Positions 19,071 through 29,713 of a stretch of DNA of 64,000 nt are shown here, in pieces. The notes under the pieces are model-generated. The model was not told the DNA's origin, did no database searches, and was given only the letters and a program-made list of their open reading frames with translations. Each line of letters begins with the position of its first letter. Position 1 is the first letter of the stretch. The stretch comes from Gracilaria domingensis. Taxonomy: Eukaryota; Rhodophyta; Florideophyceae; Gracilariales; Gracilariaceae. The stretch is taken from contig VCMS01000066.1 in the NCBI GenBank assembly GCA_022539475.1, positions 229,531 through 293,530 of the forward strand, given 5' to 3'. A program made the position numbers and the translations under genes.

Positions 19071-22058
19071 TTAACTGGGTCTTCTCATCTTCCTCGCCTG
19101 GTCAATAAGACGTTTGGCTTTTTCCATACATTCCAGCCACTCCTTCTGAATGCCTTCAACATCACTCTCCTTGATCAGTAGCACTCCTTCTACAACGGTT
19201 GATGGTACGTCGAAATCCGTGTTAATGTGTTCGGTAGTCGGTTGTACCGCTGTAGTTGTCACCGATGAATGTGGTTCTTTTGATGGTCGCAGGGCATTAC
19301 CCATATCGCTCGTGGCTCTCGAGGTCTCCATAATTCGACGTTGGGCGTCTTTGATATGGCGCTCGATAATTGGAGTAAGATCGGAGATCGATTGAATGAT
19401 GTCATTAGTTTCCGTCCGTGAGTGTGCTGCGCTACGGATTTTGGGGTCTTCCATTACTGTCTTCATGATATCGTTCTGATACAGGCTGTCAATTCCTGTT
19501 CGGATAGAAAAATTAACCAGGGCCTGTACCACGCTACTCTGATTCACCTTTGAAGACCGTCGTAAACTGCCCGCATTCTCCTCTGTCGTTTTTAGCTGAG
19601 GCAAGGCTGAAGAACCATCATGTGCAAACAAGTGCTTTGTCCCTGAATCTGTGCTTTGGGCGTCGTGCTCTACAGCGGGCCTGACCATCTCAGATGTGCC
19701 TAATTTCTGTTTCGGTTCAGTATTTCTGGTTTTGCTTCTTGTGCAGCTGGAAGGATAATCCTTCGCCGTGTTCTTCTGATCTTCATATCTGCCGCCTGCC
19801 AGCTGTGCGTCCTCCCGTGCAGTCTCAATTGCACTGTGCTCAAAGGTATCATCATCCCACAGAAAGACGCTACTTTGGACCGTTTGAAAGCCACCTCTCG
19901 TTTACTTGAAGTGCATTACCCGCATTCGGCTTTGTATTACGTGAGAGTAGCGAGTAAAAGAGTAGTTTTCGTACGAATCAGTAAGAGAATGTCTCCGTTG
20001 CGTTGCATTTGCAATGCGGAATAGCTGCATGTTCCGCAAAACAAGCGAGGCATGGTATGTTGCAAAAAAACCACACTCCGCTCCTCTCTGGAGCTTTCTC
20101 CGATGCTCGTGAACCGTCATGTTTACGAGCAGATCTTCCTCAGTTAGAGTAGGTCCGGGTTTTGCACAGCACAAGTATCGAACGAGATACTTCGTTAACT
20201 TCGAGTGTGGAGAATTAGCTTTGTCAATACTGGCGAAGACTAGGCATCTTGCCAGCTTTGATTTCATTTGTAAAGACGACTTTTCAAAGTCAGAATTGTT
20301 CTGCAAGTGCTCCAAGAGAGTTGGGAGATCGAATAATACGGCCAATGTCCAATGGCTACGTCCACACATGAATATGAACGTTACTTTTGATCTCCAGACA
20401 AGTTCATGTTTGTTGGTTCTCGATAGAGGATGCGTACGCACTCTTACCTCTCTGCTGGAGAACGAATCACTACCAGGTACCAATTCTTTGTCCCACCATC
20501 CCTGCGTGAATACTGGATCCAATACATAGACATCTTTCATGCCGGGTAAAGTCCAGTTACTCAAGAAGAACATGGTGTACAACACGGCTTGAGGGGTGGC
20601 CCAGCTTAGATTAGTGATAGACTTCACATCCCTTCGATTTAACTTAAATCCATCTTGTAGTACTCCGCCATTCACAACCAAGGTACCACTTCTGTCTACT
20701 TCAGATTGTAACTTTGACGCTTCTTCTGTCACAAGCTTTGCAATATCGAATGCAGTCTCGCCTTTCTTCATCCTCGACATCATTGTCTGACGAACGTTCT
20801 CCACGACTTGCAGCTTTTCCTTGATATCGTCAATGACTACAACCGTAGAGCCAATCTCTTTCTTAAACTTATCGTCCTCTTCCTGCAACTTACGACCCAG
20901 TTCGTCCAACATTTCCATATCACCATTTGCAGTCCAGTTCATGTAGTGCTCCCAGCCTACTGGTGGCTTGGATTTCACAACAGCTGTTTCATTGTATGCT
21001 GCTGGAGACGGAGGCGGTTTAGCGGGGGACTGTTTAGCGGAAGACCGCTTTGCCGCACCACCTCTTGATTTGGAGCGCTTCTTCCGATCATCCACAAATT
21101 TGAGCACTGTGCTTCCTCCACTCTCCAGTTCATTGAACATTTTGTTCACTGCGTTTCGTATCTTAACGGCAGACCAGTGGCGTACTGTGTTCAAAGTGAT
21201 GAGGGCAAACTTGGTGTTGGCGAAGCTCTCAAGAAAGCACAAATCCCGCACAACCTTCGCCTTGAGCAACCTGTCTGCTCCGGACATATAACAAACGCGT
21301 GTCTTATGCACCGGGCTACTTAGAAAGGAAATTGCGTGCTTGCGTCTGCACTTTGCGGGCCTGTACAGGATTTTGTACAATGCGTACAGCTTTCGGTGTG
21401 TGATTGCTTTCGGTCTAGTGCTGGGTCTTGTGAGTTGGAGTTTAGCAATGCGCTTCTTCTCCTTCCACAGCCAATATGTGCGAAGTACCCCGTAGAGAGC
21501 TATCTGTTCCATAATTCCATATCCATCTGGACGAGGCTCGGAAGCCTGAAGGTGATGCATGAGCATAAACTCATGTCGGCAGAAGTGTAACGGAGTTCCA
21601 GAGTCCTCGAGATCAGAGAGATCCACTTCTTGATAAGGAAAGAGTAGCATGTTCTTCTGTCTCGCACCGGTAAGCAGGCGGTGACCACCGCCGAGAACCA
21701 GAAGCTTTCCACAAAGATGATCTTCTCTGCATCGTATAACAATCAGCGGTTCAGAAAAGTGATACTCAAGACTGGACCCGATCTCCTGGGCAAGGGATGA
21801 CACCTTTTTTGAAGATGTACTGCGCCCCATCAGAGGCCCAATGAACAGATCTACATATGCGATGCGGATAGCAGAGGTACGCGCCTGTTGAATGCGGCGA
21901 TAGAACTTGTCGGTCAGTGTGGAAAGTTCTTGGGCCATGTCAAGCAGACCTTCATCCTCACTTTCAGCGTCCGACAAGTCACAGTTATTGCTTACCTCCA
22001 TTGAGCCCGATTCGGATGGTAAAGAGATACTTCTACGCAGTAGAAAGATTGCATACAA
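19071..22058 (-). CDS. Ulp1-type (C48) cysteine protease, two exons
   Basis: Exon 1 is 22058-19906 and exon 2 is 19833-19071. The 72-nt GT-AG intron (donor GTAAAC, acceptor GAGCACAG) converts an early stop into about 250 further residues in one open frame. Ulp1 proteases remove SUMO or related modifiers. The fold is shown by SHWTLAVLFD (catalytic His, about residue 567), FASID (Asp, about 609) and RGAECGFFATYHA (Cys, about 660), preceded by LDPVFTQGWW, as in plant and transposon-linked Ulp1 proteins. Residues about 320-345 are basic and Pro-rich; 370-450 look coiled-coil. The spliced C-terminal part is Ser/Thr-rich with two helical stretches and no known domain. Total about 970 aa. The start could instead be MEVSNNC, 19 codons on. 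Its neighbour at 22514 is divergent. Such proteases often ride in transposons, but I see no transposase beside it. Confidence 0.75.
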
Positions 22059-22513
22059 CTACGAGAGAGGCGTGAGCCGAGGAGCCAAAATGTCGGTTCA
22101 ATCGGCCAAGCTGTGCGCAACGAAAAATGCGAGCGGAACGAAGGGGGGTTTGGAAGGCTCCGCCCCCCAACCAGGGGGGGGTCTGTGAGGGGAGGCACAG
22201 GAACTGTAGATATGAGTCTCCTGAATCTATTGGTGGCCTTTTTAAATTGTAAAACGGTCAGGACGTGGGTGAAAAATGAAGATTACTGTGATTAGAAAAA
22301 TTTCCTCACTGTCAAAGAAACTAAGACTGGAAGCTACAGACACCTTTTCAGGAAAAATGGACTCCATGAGTTTCAAGCCAACGCTCTTGGCTTTCGAACG
22401 AACTGCTGCGAAGGTCCTGGGAGTGAATAGTTCCGTGGCGCTGTGCCATTCTTTGAAGTTCTCACTTTCGATACACCTTGATTGTTCCCTCGTTATCCTA
22501 GAATCCGAATCCC
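22059..22513. promoter_or_regulatory. Divergent intergenic region with G/C-run hairpin
   Basis: This 455-bp region separates the Ulp1-like gene from the gene at 22514 and presumably holds both promoters. A run of six C and a run of eight G (22163-22181), spaced by AACCA, can form a tight hairpin. An 86-aa ORF (22276-22536) fills part of the region and overlaps the next start; it may be an upstream exon or chance. Confidence 0.35.
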
Positions 22514-24199
22514 ATGTCTATGCTTATCGGGAGTGACGAGAGACCTCTTGCAATTCTTGCAGATGGCCGAGAAGCGCTTGTTATCGATGGATGTGATGCG
22601 AAAAAATGTGTAAGCGGCGCCTGGAAAGCGTCGTACGAAGGGCTTATTCATGGTTTCGGATACGGAACGGCAATGTTAGATCTATCCTTCGCAGAACTTG
22701 TCGACCTTGCAGAATATTCGGAAATGCTTAAGAAACACGGGGATTTCATGGAAGATCTAAGCTGCTCTCAGTGTCCTTTGGAACTGGAAGAGCAGTACGT
22801 CGGGCTGGCAATTCAGTCTGAGTTGTACGTAATGGGGACAAGACCCGATACTAACGCTATGTTTGAATCCATGTTAGTTGCGCAGCAGCACGTACTGGGC
22901 CTGATTCTGGAGCGCGGGCTGAGGGAGGCACTGTACGGGGCCGACAACGATAGATCTCCGACTTTCCAAGACATTGCATTCGTCTCTAAAGTATGCTGCC
23001 GATTCGGACTTCGTGTCCCAAAGAGCGGCGGGATGCGAGACTTTCTGCGCGTCGTTGAGGCAGGGCGTGATGTTGCAGGCGTCGGGAAGGACGGGGGTTG
23101 GGTGTTCTCAAGATCTGTGGGAGTACCTGAGAGCAGTACTCATGCTTGGGACGGATGGGTGCCGAACCCGAAGTCAGCGTCGGAGAACACAAAGTGTGGC
23201 AGTTTCATTATCTCTACCGTATTACCCTCAGTGGAAGGAGCTCTTTCTGACCAAAGTGTAGAGAGAGCAGGAGTGTTTTTCACAGTAACCGAGAGAATAG
23301 TAAGATGCTATACGGGGTCACAGGGAGAAGACGGTTTGTTCTACGAGTATGTGGCCGCATTTGGGGCAATGGACAAGTCTGCAGTACGCATAATGTTTCT
23401 GACGATCGGTTCGAGCATTGTATTGCCAAGCACTTTCGCAGTTCGTATTGGGGGTCATGATACGCTAACAATTCAAGTGGTTGGATGCGTGATTCGAACA
23501 GAGACTCTGACAAAGGAAGACTACGAATTCTACGCAAAGGAACTTTGTGATTTGGTAGAGAACCTTTGCGAGTATGGAGCGAACGTTACCTTCCTCGACT
23601 CAAGGAGCCTGGAAGAAGGAGAGCTTCTCGCTGGTTACTCAGATGTTGATACGAATGGGTTTATGATTGGAACAATACCGACTCTAGTGAACGTTGAACT
23701 CAACAACGACTTCCGTAGTCGTATGGTGGAAGATATGTATGATGCGCTGCCTGGGGCGTTATCACTCGCACAAGTCTTCATACAAAATCCTATTGTACGC
23801 ATAGACGGTACGAGGGCCGACGAAGAGTGGAAGGAAACAGATGAACTGAGTCAGGAGGGGCAGATAATGATGGGAGTCAATGGAAAAACGCAATGGATCG
23901 TCGACGACGTACCTTTTCATCGCTTTGAAGAGCTCTTGGGAGGAACCTCGGCCTTTCCTTTCAATCTTTGTGACCTGCGTAACAGAGAACTGGAGCGTAA
24001 AGCATTGCGAGAAGAAGAAATGAAGGAACTCGAGGAAGAGGAAGACAGAATGGAGAACTCTCTGACCTCTCCAAAGGAAGTGAAGGGGGTTCTATATTCT
24101 ATAATATATGTGTTCTCGTTTCTACGCCGTAGGTCACTGGCTAGACTAGCAAGGTGCCTAAATTCGCTAGCTCCGCGTTATGCGACAGATAAACAATGA
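22514..24199 (+). CDS. 561-aa protein of unknown function
   Basis: A long uninterrupted ORF with ordinary codon use, divergent from the Ulp1-like gene. I recognise no domain. Visible features: a CSQCP pair near residue 84, a mostly mixed alpha/beta-looking body, and a strongly charged, coiled-coil-like stretch near residues 490-520 (RELERKALREEEMKELEEEEDR). A basic/hydrophobic tail follows that may be a short membrane or amphipathic segment (LYSIIYVFSFLRRRSLARLARCL). The reading frame may run off the true end if an intron lies near residue 525. The first ATG is used; an in-frame upstream exon cannot be ruled out. Its pairing with a Ulp1-like gene could mean a shared mobile-element origin, but that is speculation. 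Confidence 0.6.
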   Translation: MSMLIGSDERPLAILADGREALVIDGCDAKKCVSGAWKASYEGLIHGFGYGTAMLDLSFAELVDLAEYSEMLKKHGDFMEDLSCSQCPLELEEQYVGLAIQSELYVMGTRPDTNAMFESMLVAQQHVLGLILERGLREALYGADNDRSPTFQDIAFVSKVCCRFGLRVPKSGGMRDFLRVVEAGRDVAGVGKDGGWVFSRSVGVPESSTHAWDGWVPNPKSASENTKCGSFIISTVLPSVEGALSDQSVERAGVFFTVTERIVRCYTGSQGEDGLFYEYVAAFGAMDKSAVRIMFLTIGSSIVLPSTFAVRIGGHDTLTIQVVGCVIRTETLTKEDYEFYAKELCDLVENLCEYGANVTFLDSRSLEEGELLAGYSDVDTNGFMIGTIPTLVNVELNNDFRSRMVEDMYDALPGALSLAQVFIQNPIVRIDGTRADEEWKETDELSQEGQIMMGVNGKTQWIVDDVPFHRFEELLGGTSAFPFNLCDLRNRELERKALREEEMKELEEEEDRMENSLTSPKEVKGVLYSIIYVFSFLRRRSLARLARCLNSLAPRYATDKQ

Positions 24200-24834
24200 A
24201 TGAAAAGGACAGAACGCAATGCCCTAACTATAGGTTAATAATTACAGCACATGAATACGGAAGAGAAACAGACAGAAAGCACTTTAATATAAATCGCAGA
24301 AAAGTTTCAAAAAATTTAAAAGGAAATCGAAATATTGAAGTGATAGAGATAGTTTTTTACAGGATAAACAAGAGATATTAATATAGATATTGAGGAGGTA
24401 GTTCTCGTTGGACATAGTTCATTATTGTTGAGAAGAGCGTACAAGACTTTCAATGAAGGAAAATTATGACGTGCAAAATAATATTCCTAGTACGATCTAA
24501 AAATGAAGGAAAGCCGCTGAAAGGTTGAATGCATCTATGAATATCAACTCGAAAACTCTCAAGGTAAATATTGAAATAAAAAGCAATACAAGTTGGAAAA
24601 AATTGTTTGATATTGAATGCCCAGTGAACAATCTCGATATTCACACAAATACAGTTCGAGCATAAATTTAATCTCATCGTGCCCACCAATACTAACTTCA
24701 AAATTTTCCTTTGGAGAAACAGATGGCCACTCTAAATTCATATCTGTATTCTCTTTCTCCGGCATGTTGGTTCGTATTGCAGGCAGCTGCAACATTCACA
24801 AGCATATTTACTTTCTATTCGGTACTGAACTCAT
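24200..24834. other. AT-rich spacer, no gene seen
   Basis: A strongly AT-rich region between two convergent genes. Only short ORFs are present. It probably contains both 3' ends. Confidence 0.5.
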
Positions 24835-25560
24835 CTATTGCTCCAATGTCAGAGCACAGTCCCAGGCGTAATGCTCTCCGTAGTTGAAATACAACTCTTC
24901 TCCCCTCTCGATATCTCTTACTGCTCTACAACGAAGTAGAGCATAGTTAGAAAGGTCGGACCTAAACTGTATCACGGACTTCGCTTCCACCATCTGCACA
25001 TTGGCTATTCGAGTCCTGTTTGACCGGGGCTCCGATAAATCGGGATCCCCGGCATGATATCCGGCGTCGTTAATGTAGCCCCCGATACAAAAAGGCGCCG
25101 GGACAATGTACACTTCGCTCTCCTTTCTGTCCTGAGCCTGTCCTGGTCTGTTCCTCAGGTGCAGAAACTCCGTGCCAGTCACAGTCACCATCATAGAAAA
25201 CAACTTGTACCGCACTGGAGTTGCTCCGAGACAGCCACTTCCATGCGTTAAGTGTCTTTCCTTCCGGTTTGTCAGATCCGTGTATACCAAAGTTCCATAA
25301 AAATGACAGATAGTTTCCCCAGCCAATATCTTATGTTCCGTGAACACCCCCATACCAGCACGGGGATGTCGAATCTTAGAAGATGCTACATGTATGCGAT
25401 AGCGATTGGCTTCAACAGTCAACAGCATATGCGTATCCATTAGTTTCAGAGCTCCTCGGTACTTCTCCTCCCAAAGATCTACAGTATGCTGTCCACACTT
25501 GTCGACAAAGTCCCAGTCCTTCCAGTATCTTCCTAGGAACTGAGCAATATGTGCAGGCAT
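24835..25560 (-). CDS. SET-domain protein, start abutted by an LTR
   Basis: 241 aa from the ATG at 25560 (MPAHIAQFLG). SET domains transfer methyl groups to lysines, usually on histones. Signs of the fold: HPRAGMGVFTEHKILAGE (GxG S-adenosylmethionine loop, about residue 77), HFYGTLVY, CIGGYINDAGYHAG (in place of FINHSC; the His is replaced by Asp) with a short insertion before IANVQM, and AVRDIERGEELYFNYGEHYAWDCA (the EELxFxYG motif). A 45-codon upstream extension of the frame reads into the RT-A LTR, so it is not part of the gene. Only 14 bp separate the ATG from the LTR start at 25575, so the native promoter and any upstream exon are lost or displaced. The changed NHxC motif makes catalytic activity uncertain. 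Confidence 0.75.
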   Translation of the reverse strand: MPAHIAQFLGRYWKDWDFVDKCGQHTVDLWEEKYRGALKLMDTHMLLTVEANRYRIHVASSKIRHPRAGMGVFTEHKILAGETICHFYGTLVYTDLTNRKERHLTHGSGCLGATPVRYKLFSMMVTVTGTEFLHLRNRPGQAQDRKESEVYIVPAPFCIGGYINDAGYHAGDPDLSEPRSNRTRIANVQMVEAKSVIQFRSDLSNYALLRCRAVRDIERGEELYFNYGEHYAWDCALTLEQ

Positions 25561-25574
25561 CACTTGGTACTGGG

Positions 25575-26558
25575 TGTAGAGCAAAACGTGCTCGCCCGAT
25601 ATACGGGGATTGTTTTCATAAACCCCTGGTAAGGATGGTTCCGGGTACTCAGAAGGTATGAATATTGGCCCACTGATGGGATACCTTTTGGCCGCATTGA
25701 GGTATGGCACCCTGAGGGGTCGGCCATGACGTGGCGCGGATGAGTGTTGGTCGCGTGTACGCGTGTGGTTCTTTTAAACCTTTCACAGGAGAATTTGGTT
25801 CGATAGTCGAATAGTTTACTGGCCGCTGCCGCGGGTTGCACACCTTCCACGTGTGTGGACCTGCACAAGCGTGCACTTTATTTATTTAATTTAGTTTAAC
25901 TAAGTAATCGGTTACGATATAAGGAGGTGACCTCGCGGCCACCTCCGCCCCTCAGTAAAGGGTAACCGAGTTCGGCTCTGAACTGTTTCGCCATCGCGAA
26001 GTGTACAACTCCCTCCGGAGAAACACCGCGTACGGTACGACTCAGCTTCATCCCTCGGGATCATTCAGGCAATACTGACCATTGTGGCCGTGCCTCCGGG
26101 CTGTTTTATTCCGTGTCCTCGCACTGTTCATGTTTCTTATTTGTGCAGTTGTACTGCTTTCACCACAATTGGTAGCGTTTCCGTCTCTGTATAGAGTTGT
26201 GCCGCGTGGGCTTAATACACATCGTCGTCTCCCGGCGCCGGGTCTGTTGCCGCTTTCCGCACGTCCCGCCGCGGGATTCCTCCCGTTTCCTCCTCTATTT
26301 CCCTTCTTTCTCCCCTTTTGCCTAGGGCTTACACCGCTCTACGGTACTCTTCCTCCTCGACCATTCCGTCACTTTTCGCCGGATTCCTGGATCAGGCCCG
26401 TTCACCCCCTCAACCTCCGTAGTTATATCCCGTACCACGGGCGGTCTTACACCCGCACTATCCGTGCTCGGAGGGCTCACCACTGAGTTCACCTCGTCTA
26501 GAGGGCAAGGACTCGAACGCCTTGAGAGACGATCCCATCGCTGGGGTTTTGCTCCACA
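25575..26558 (+). repeat. RT-A 5' LTR
   Basis: Starts TGTAGAGCAAAACG and ends CTCCACA, two bases before the primer-binding site. The first 490 bp match the 3' LTR at about 98%; from about 26068 on, similarity drops to perhaps 70-75%. Confidence 0.85.
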
Positions 26559-26560
26559 AG

Positions 26561-26578
26561 TGGTCTCCCGACTTAGAA
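26561..26578 (+). promoter_or_regulatory. RT-A primer-binding site
   Basis: TGGTCTCCCGACTTAGAA starts two bases after the LTR's terminal CA. TGG pairs with the CCA end of a tRNA. RT-C has the same 18 bases with one change at its own 5' LTR edge, which supports both calls. The tRNA species cannot be named from the sequence alone. Confidence 0.8.
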
Positions 26579-26775
26579 CGGGTTGGATTCTTTCTTTCGT
26601 TCTCGTTCTTGTCGAGTAGTCTCACGATTAGTGATCAATTGGTTTTTGGGAACCTACTGTGGAACAGTGGACTCTCTAGAGTGTTTTATTTGTTGTTCGT
26701 TACTTACTCTTTGGAGTATCGAGACCTCTCGTTGTTAATTTGATCTTACCGCTGTTCGGTACACCGTGGCTCGGT

Positions 26776-28872
26776 ATGGCGCCACCTGCGCCGAACCCTC
26801 GAAACGGTGTGGCCAGAGATGCTGGTGTGCCTCCGCCTAGGCCTCCGCGTTCTCGCGCCTCCGTACCCCCAAGGTCGCCTGACAATGAACAGGTCCCGGA
26901 ACCCCGGAGAGCTTCGTCAGTCACGTCGGGTCCGATGGCCGCTTCTACGGCAGGAGCTCCGCCCGTTACGGGTACTCCGGCCACGGAGAGACCAGACGAT
27001 GTGGTTGAAACCCCTGGATACTCGTACCTCGAGGCTCAACTGCGTGTCAGTCAGCTCGCGCAAAACTCGTTGTTCGAGGATCTGCAGTATCTCAGACGGA
27101 AGCTTGACCAAGCTGAAATCGGAGATCCAACCAATGACATTCGTGTCTTACGTCAAGACGTGAATTCCATTTTGGAAAGTCTGGGTGCACCAGCCGCTTT
27201 TGTTCAAGCTTACCATTCCTCTATTCAGGAGCATCGAGCTGAAATCGATCGCCTAACCACTCGGTTGTCTACTCTCGAAGAGATCATCCGGATGGATAAC
27301 GCATCTGATGCGAAGGATGCTAAGGAAGAAGCCTCTAGGCGCTCGGCACGCCATACTCCGCATCACGGAAATCGACGATCCAAAAAGGAACTCCGTTACG
27401 ACTCGGATTCGTCTAGTTCCAATTCTAGCGTTCGCTCTGCGAAATCTACTTCATCCAGTTCTTCGTACAGTGAGGAAGACCGAGAACGGTATGGGAGTCG
27501 TTCCCGCGGAACGAAGTCGAAGGCGACATATGCCACTCAAGGAGTGATTCGCTCTCGCGAGAAAGGTAGACGTCATCTTGGACTCAAGGAGTTGAAACCA
27601 ACCAATCTCCTCTACAGGAAGCTGTTATGGTATCGTTATTACCGATTAGATGATTCATCGTCACGTCGCACCTCGCGAAGCACCGGCAAGGTGAAGGATC
27701 ACATCAGAAGACTGAATATCGTCTTTACGAAGAAATTCGATGGCGAAGATCCGATTCTGTTATTGGACTTTCTGGCCCGCTTTGTGCAGGAAGCCGACAT
27801 TCTCGGTATGAACGAGGCGCAAGCGTTTCTCGCTTTACCCTATTTTCTGTTAGGGATGGCTGAAGATCAGTTTAACTCGGTCCTAGGGTCGTCCCGTGCA
27901 TCTGAGGGAGGTGTCAGTTGTTGGCCGGAAGCGGTCCAATACCTCCTGAGGTCCTATGCAACAGGAAGCGCGATTCACAAGGCGACGCTCGCTCTGCGAG
28001 ATACTAAACAGAAGACTGAAGAGACCGAAACGGTTTACTCAACTCGGTTGAATAAAGCGTTTCATCGCTGTGGGAATGTGTACTCCGCTCAGGAGAGATG
28101 CACCATGTTCGTGGATGGGTTGGACCCTTCTATCAAGGCTTTGGTGGCGCGATATCGCGAAGAGAGACGTAGGATTACATATCTGGAATTGGTCCAGTAC
28201 GCCCAAGCTGAAGGCGAAGTCCTCCATGCTCGACGCCCGCCGAAACCCCGTCGCTCAAGGGCGTTCCTCGTCAACGAGTCATCCCCATCTCTTTCCTTGG
28301 AACGTGGAAACTCCGTGAACCCGGATCTGGATAACGTCCACTTCGTTGGAAGTGCTCCCGATTCGTACGGGTCCTCTGACATTCCGTCGTCGTCGACTCC
28401 GACCTCGGAAGGTGACCCTGCACTCTATATGGGAGGAACACGGGTACAGGCCGCTCCACTCGCTTATGCGAATAACGGAAGCCGTTTCTCACGCCCAGGA
28501 TGGGTGAATGCGCAACCGCAACGACGGCCAGATGGTAATCGATCTTTCGATAAGTCGGTGACGACCATCTGTCACATTTGTTACCGACACGGTCATATTG
28601 CACCTGTGTGCATCTTGCCCGCTCGGGAGTTACCGAAAATTATCGGATGGTATGAATCTCTATCATCAGCTGACAAGGCTCGTGTACCGAGTAAGAATTA
28701 TGAAGCGCAGAAGGCCATGTTTGGCAACCCTGGTACACGACAGAACGTTCGCGTAGACGAAACTCGGATTGCGACCGAACAGATGACTGCGACCAACCCC
28801 GAACCCGGGAATTCTGTTTCCCACTCTGAGCAGAGTTTGCCGTCGCCGGCCAACCCCGCCCAGAAAAACTAA
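26776..28872 (+). CDS. gag: RT-A Gag
   Basis: About 698 aa from MAPPAPNP; a frame extension upstream of this ATG is non-AUG. Gag forms the cytoplasmic particle that packages element RNA. The N-terminal 90 residues are Pro/Ser-rich. A helical part follows, then an Arg/Ser-rich section (about 205-265). The capsid core is at about 320-470 (KKFDGEDPILLLDFLARF..., matching the same region of RT-C Gag). One CCHC knuckle, CHICYRHGHIAPVC, is at about residue 598. The ORF ends CAG AAA AAC TAA, a near-canonical -1 slip site overlapping the stop. A 10-bp stem-loop (28897-28906 with 28919-28928) lies just beyond. Confidence 0.85.
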   Translation: MAPPAPNPRNGVARDAGVPPPRPPRSRASVPPRSPDNEQVPEPRRASSVTSGPMAASTAGAPPVTGTPATERPDDVVETPGYSYLEAQLRVSQLAQNSLFEDLQYLRRKLDQAEIGDPTNDIRVLRQDVNSILESLGAPAAFVQAYHSSIQEHRAEIDRLTTRLSTLEEIIRMDNASDAKDAKEEASRRSARHTPHHGNRRSKKELRYDSDSSSSNSSVRSAKSTSSSSSYSEEDRERYGSRSRGTKSKATYATQGVIRSREKGRRHLGLKELKPTNLLYRKLLWYRYYRLDDSSSRRTSRSTGKVKDHIRRLNIVFTKKFDGEDPILLLDFLARFVQEADILGMNEAQAFLALPYFLLGMAEDQFNSVLGSSRASEGGVSCWPEAVQYLLRSYATGSAIHKATLALRDTKQKTEETETVYSTRLNKAFHRCGNVYSAQERCTMFVDGLDPSIKALVARYREERRRITYLELVQYAQAEGEVLHARRPPKPRRSRAFLVNESSPSLSLERGNSVNPDLDNVHFVGSAPDSYGSSDIPSSSTPTSEGDPALYMGGTRVQAAPLAYANNGSRFSRPGWVNAQPQRRPDGNRSFDKSVTTICHICYRHGHIAPVCILPARELPKIIGWYESLSSADKARVPSKNYEAQKAMFGNPGTRQNVRVDETRIATEQMTATNPEPGNSVSHSEQSLPSPANPAQKN

Positions 28873-28928
28873 ACTTGGGAGTTCCCCCTGCGGGAGGGGC
28901 GTCTCCTGAGCCGAAGTCGGAGACGCCC
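28863..28928 (+). promoter_or_regulatory. RT-A candidate -1 frameshift site and stem-loop
   Basis: GAAAAAC (28863-28869) sits in Gag frame as AAA AAC directly before TAA. A perfect stem GGGCGTCTCC/GGAGACGCCC with a 12-nt loop lies at 28897-28928, with smaller G/C stems between. A -1 shift enters a frame that is open to 29084. The protease is in yet another frame, so a further indel has broken the route. Confidence 0.45.
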
Positions 28929-29038
28929 GAGGCGCCGCCGCTTCGCTCCCCGGTCACTTTCCTTAGAAGGAAGATCCTTACGAGGAAGATGGCTCAATCC
29001 GACGTGGACTCAGAGCTTTTAACGGTTCTCCGTCGTCC

Positions 29039-29713
29039 GTGGGTACGGTCCCGAATTTCCGTAACCCGGATAGAGTCCTTGTGATGGCCAAGAGGAATTA
29101 TAAGGTTTACGCCGACCTCGGCTTATCACACCAGTTTATGGTTCGTCAACTGTCCGTGTTGGACACGGACGCTGCGCCAAATCTTATTCACTCTTGGTTA
29201 GTGCCCCCGGCACTTCGGGAATTCGTTCGCTATGGTCCAGGCTTGGATATCGCTGACGCGAACAATAACCCGTTGCGCACGGTTGGTTACTTAACTCTCA
29301 CAGTGAGACTTGGCACCTACGTGGCGAAACTTGAATTTGTTGTCTGCGATTCACTCGCTGCACCGGTTATACCCGGTTGTGATTTTTGCGACCGCTTTGT
29401 CGAAGCGATACGCCCAAAGGCGAAAAACGTGGAAATGGAAGACGGTACAACCATTCCGATCGTTCGGAAGCCGTTGAGGCGCGCAATCCGGAAGCGCGTG
29501 TCATTACCTGTGGCTCAGGAGGTTCCAAACGTGGATCCGAAATCAACAAAGCTTCGCATAACGAAATCAGTTTCAATCCCGCCGGAATCCCAGGTGTGGG
29601 TGCAGTGCGTCTCCAAACAACGTGGAATTCGACTAGTTGAACCGTCTTCATCGTTATACGATCAGCGACAGCTCGCTTTAGCTAATGGTGTTGTTTCTAT
29701 CGAGCCCGATTAA
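29039..29713 (+). pseudogene. RT-A aspartic protease, active site DTD
   Basis: Retroviral-type aspartic protease that would cut the polyproteins. The line RNYKVYADLGLSHQFMVR..SVLDTDAAPNLI aligns with RT-C's NYKVNVTLGFTSNHLVPCVTVLDTGAGPNLV. The catalytic triplet reads DTD instead of DTG, which should abolish activity. The domain closes with APVIPGCDFCDRFVEAIRP. The frame then stops at TAA (29711-29713) and resumes without a shift as PFKVLVANFGKTTQWLVKH, homologous to the RT-C linker, so the stop is a point nonsense change (Lys expected). The frame is open from about 28967; GTG 29039 is not a claimed start. Confidence 0.75.

Noticed and set aside
24835-25710. Longer SET protein starting MPYLNAAKRYP
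   Set aside because: The first 45 codons are LTR sequence; the same peptide appears in the RT-A 3' LTR at 36801.
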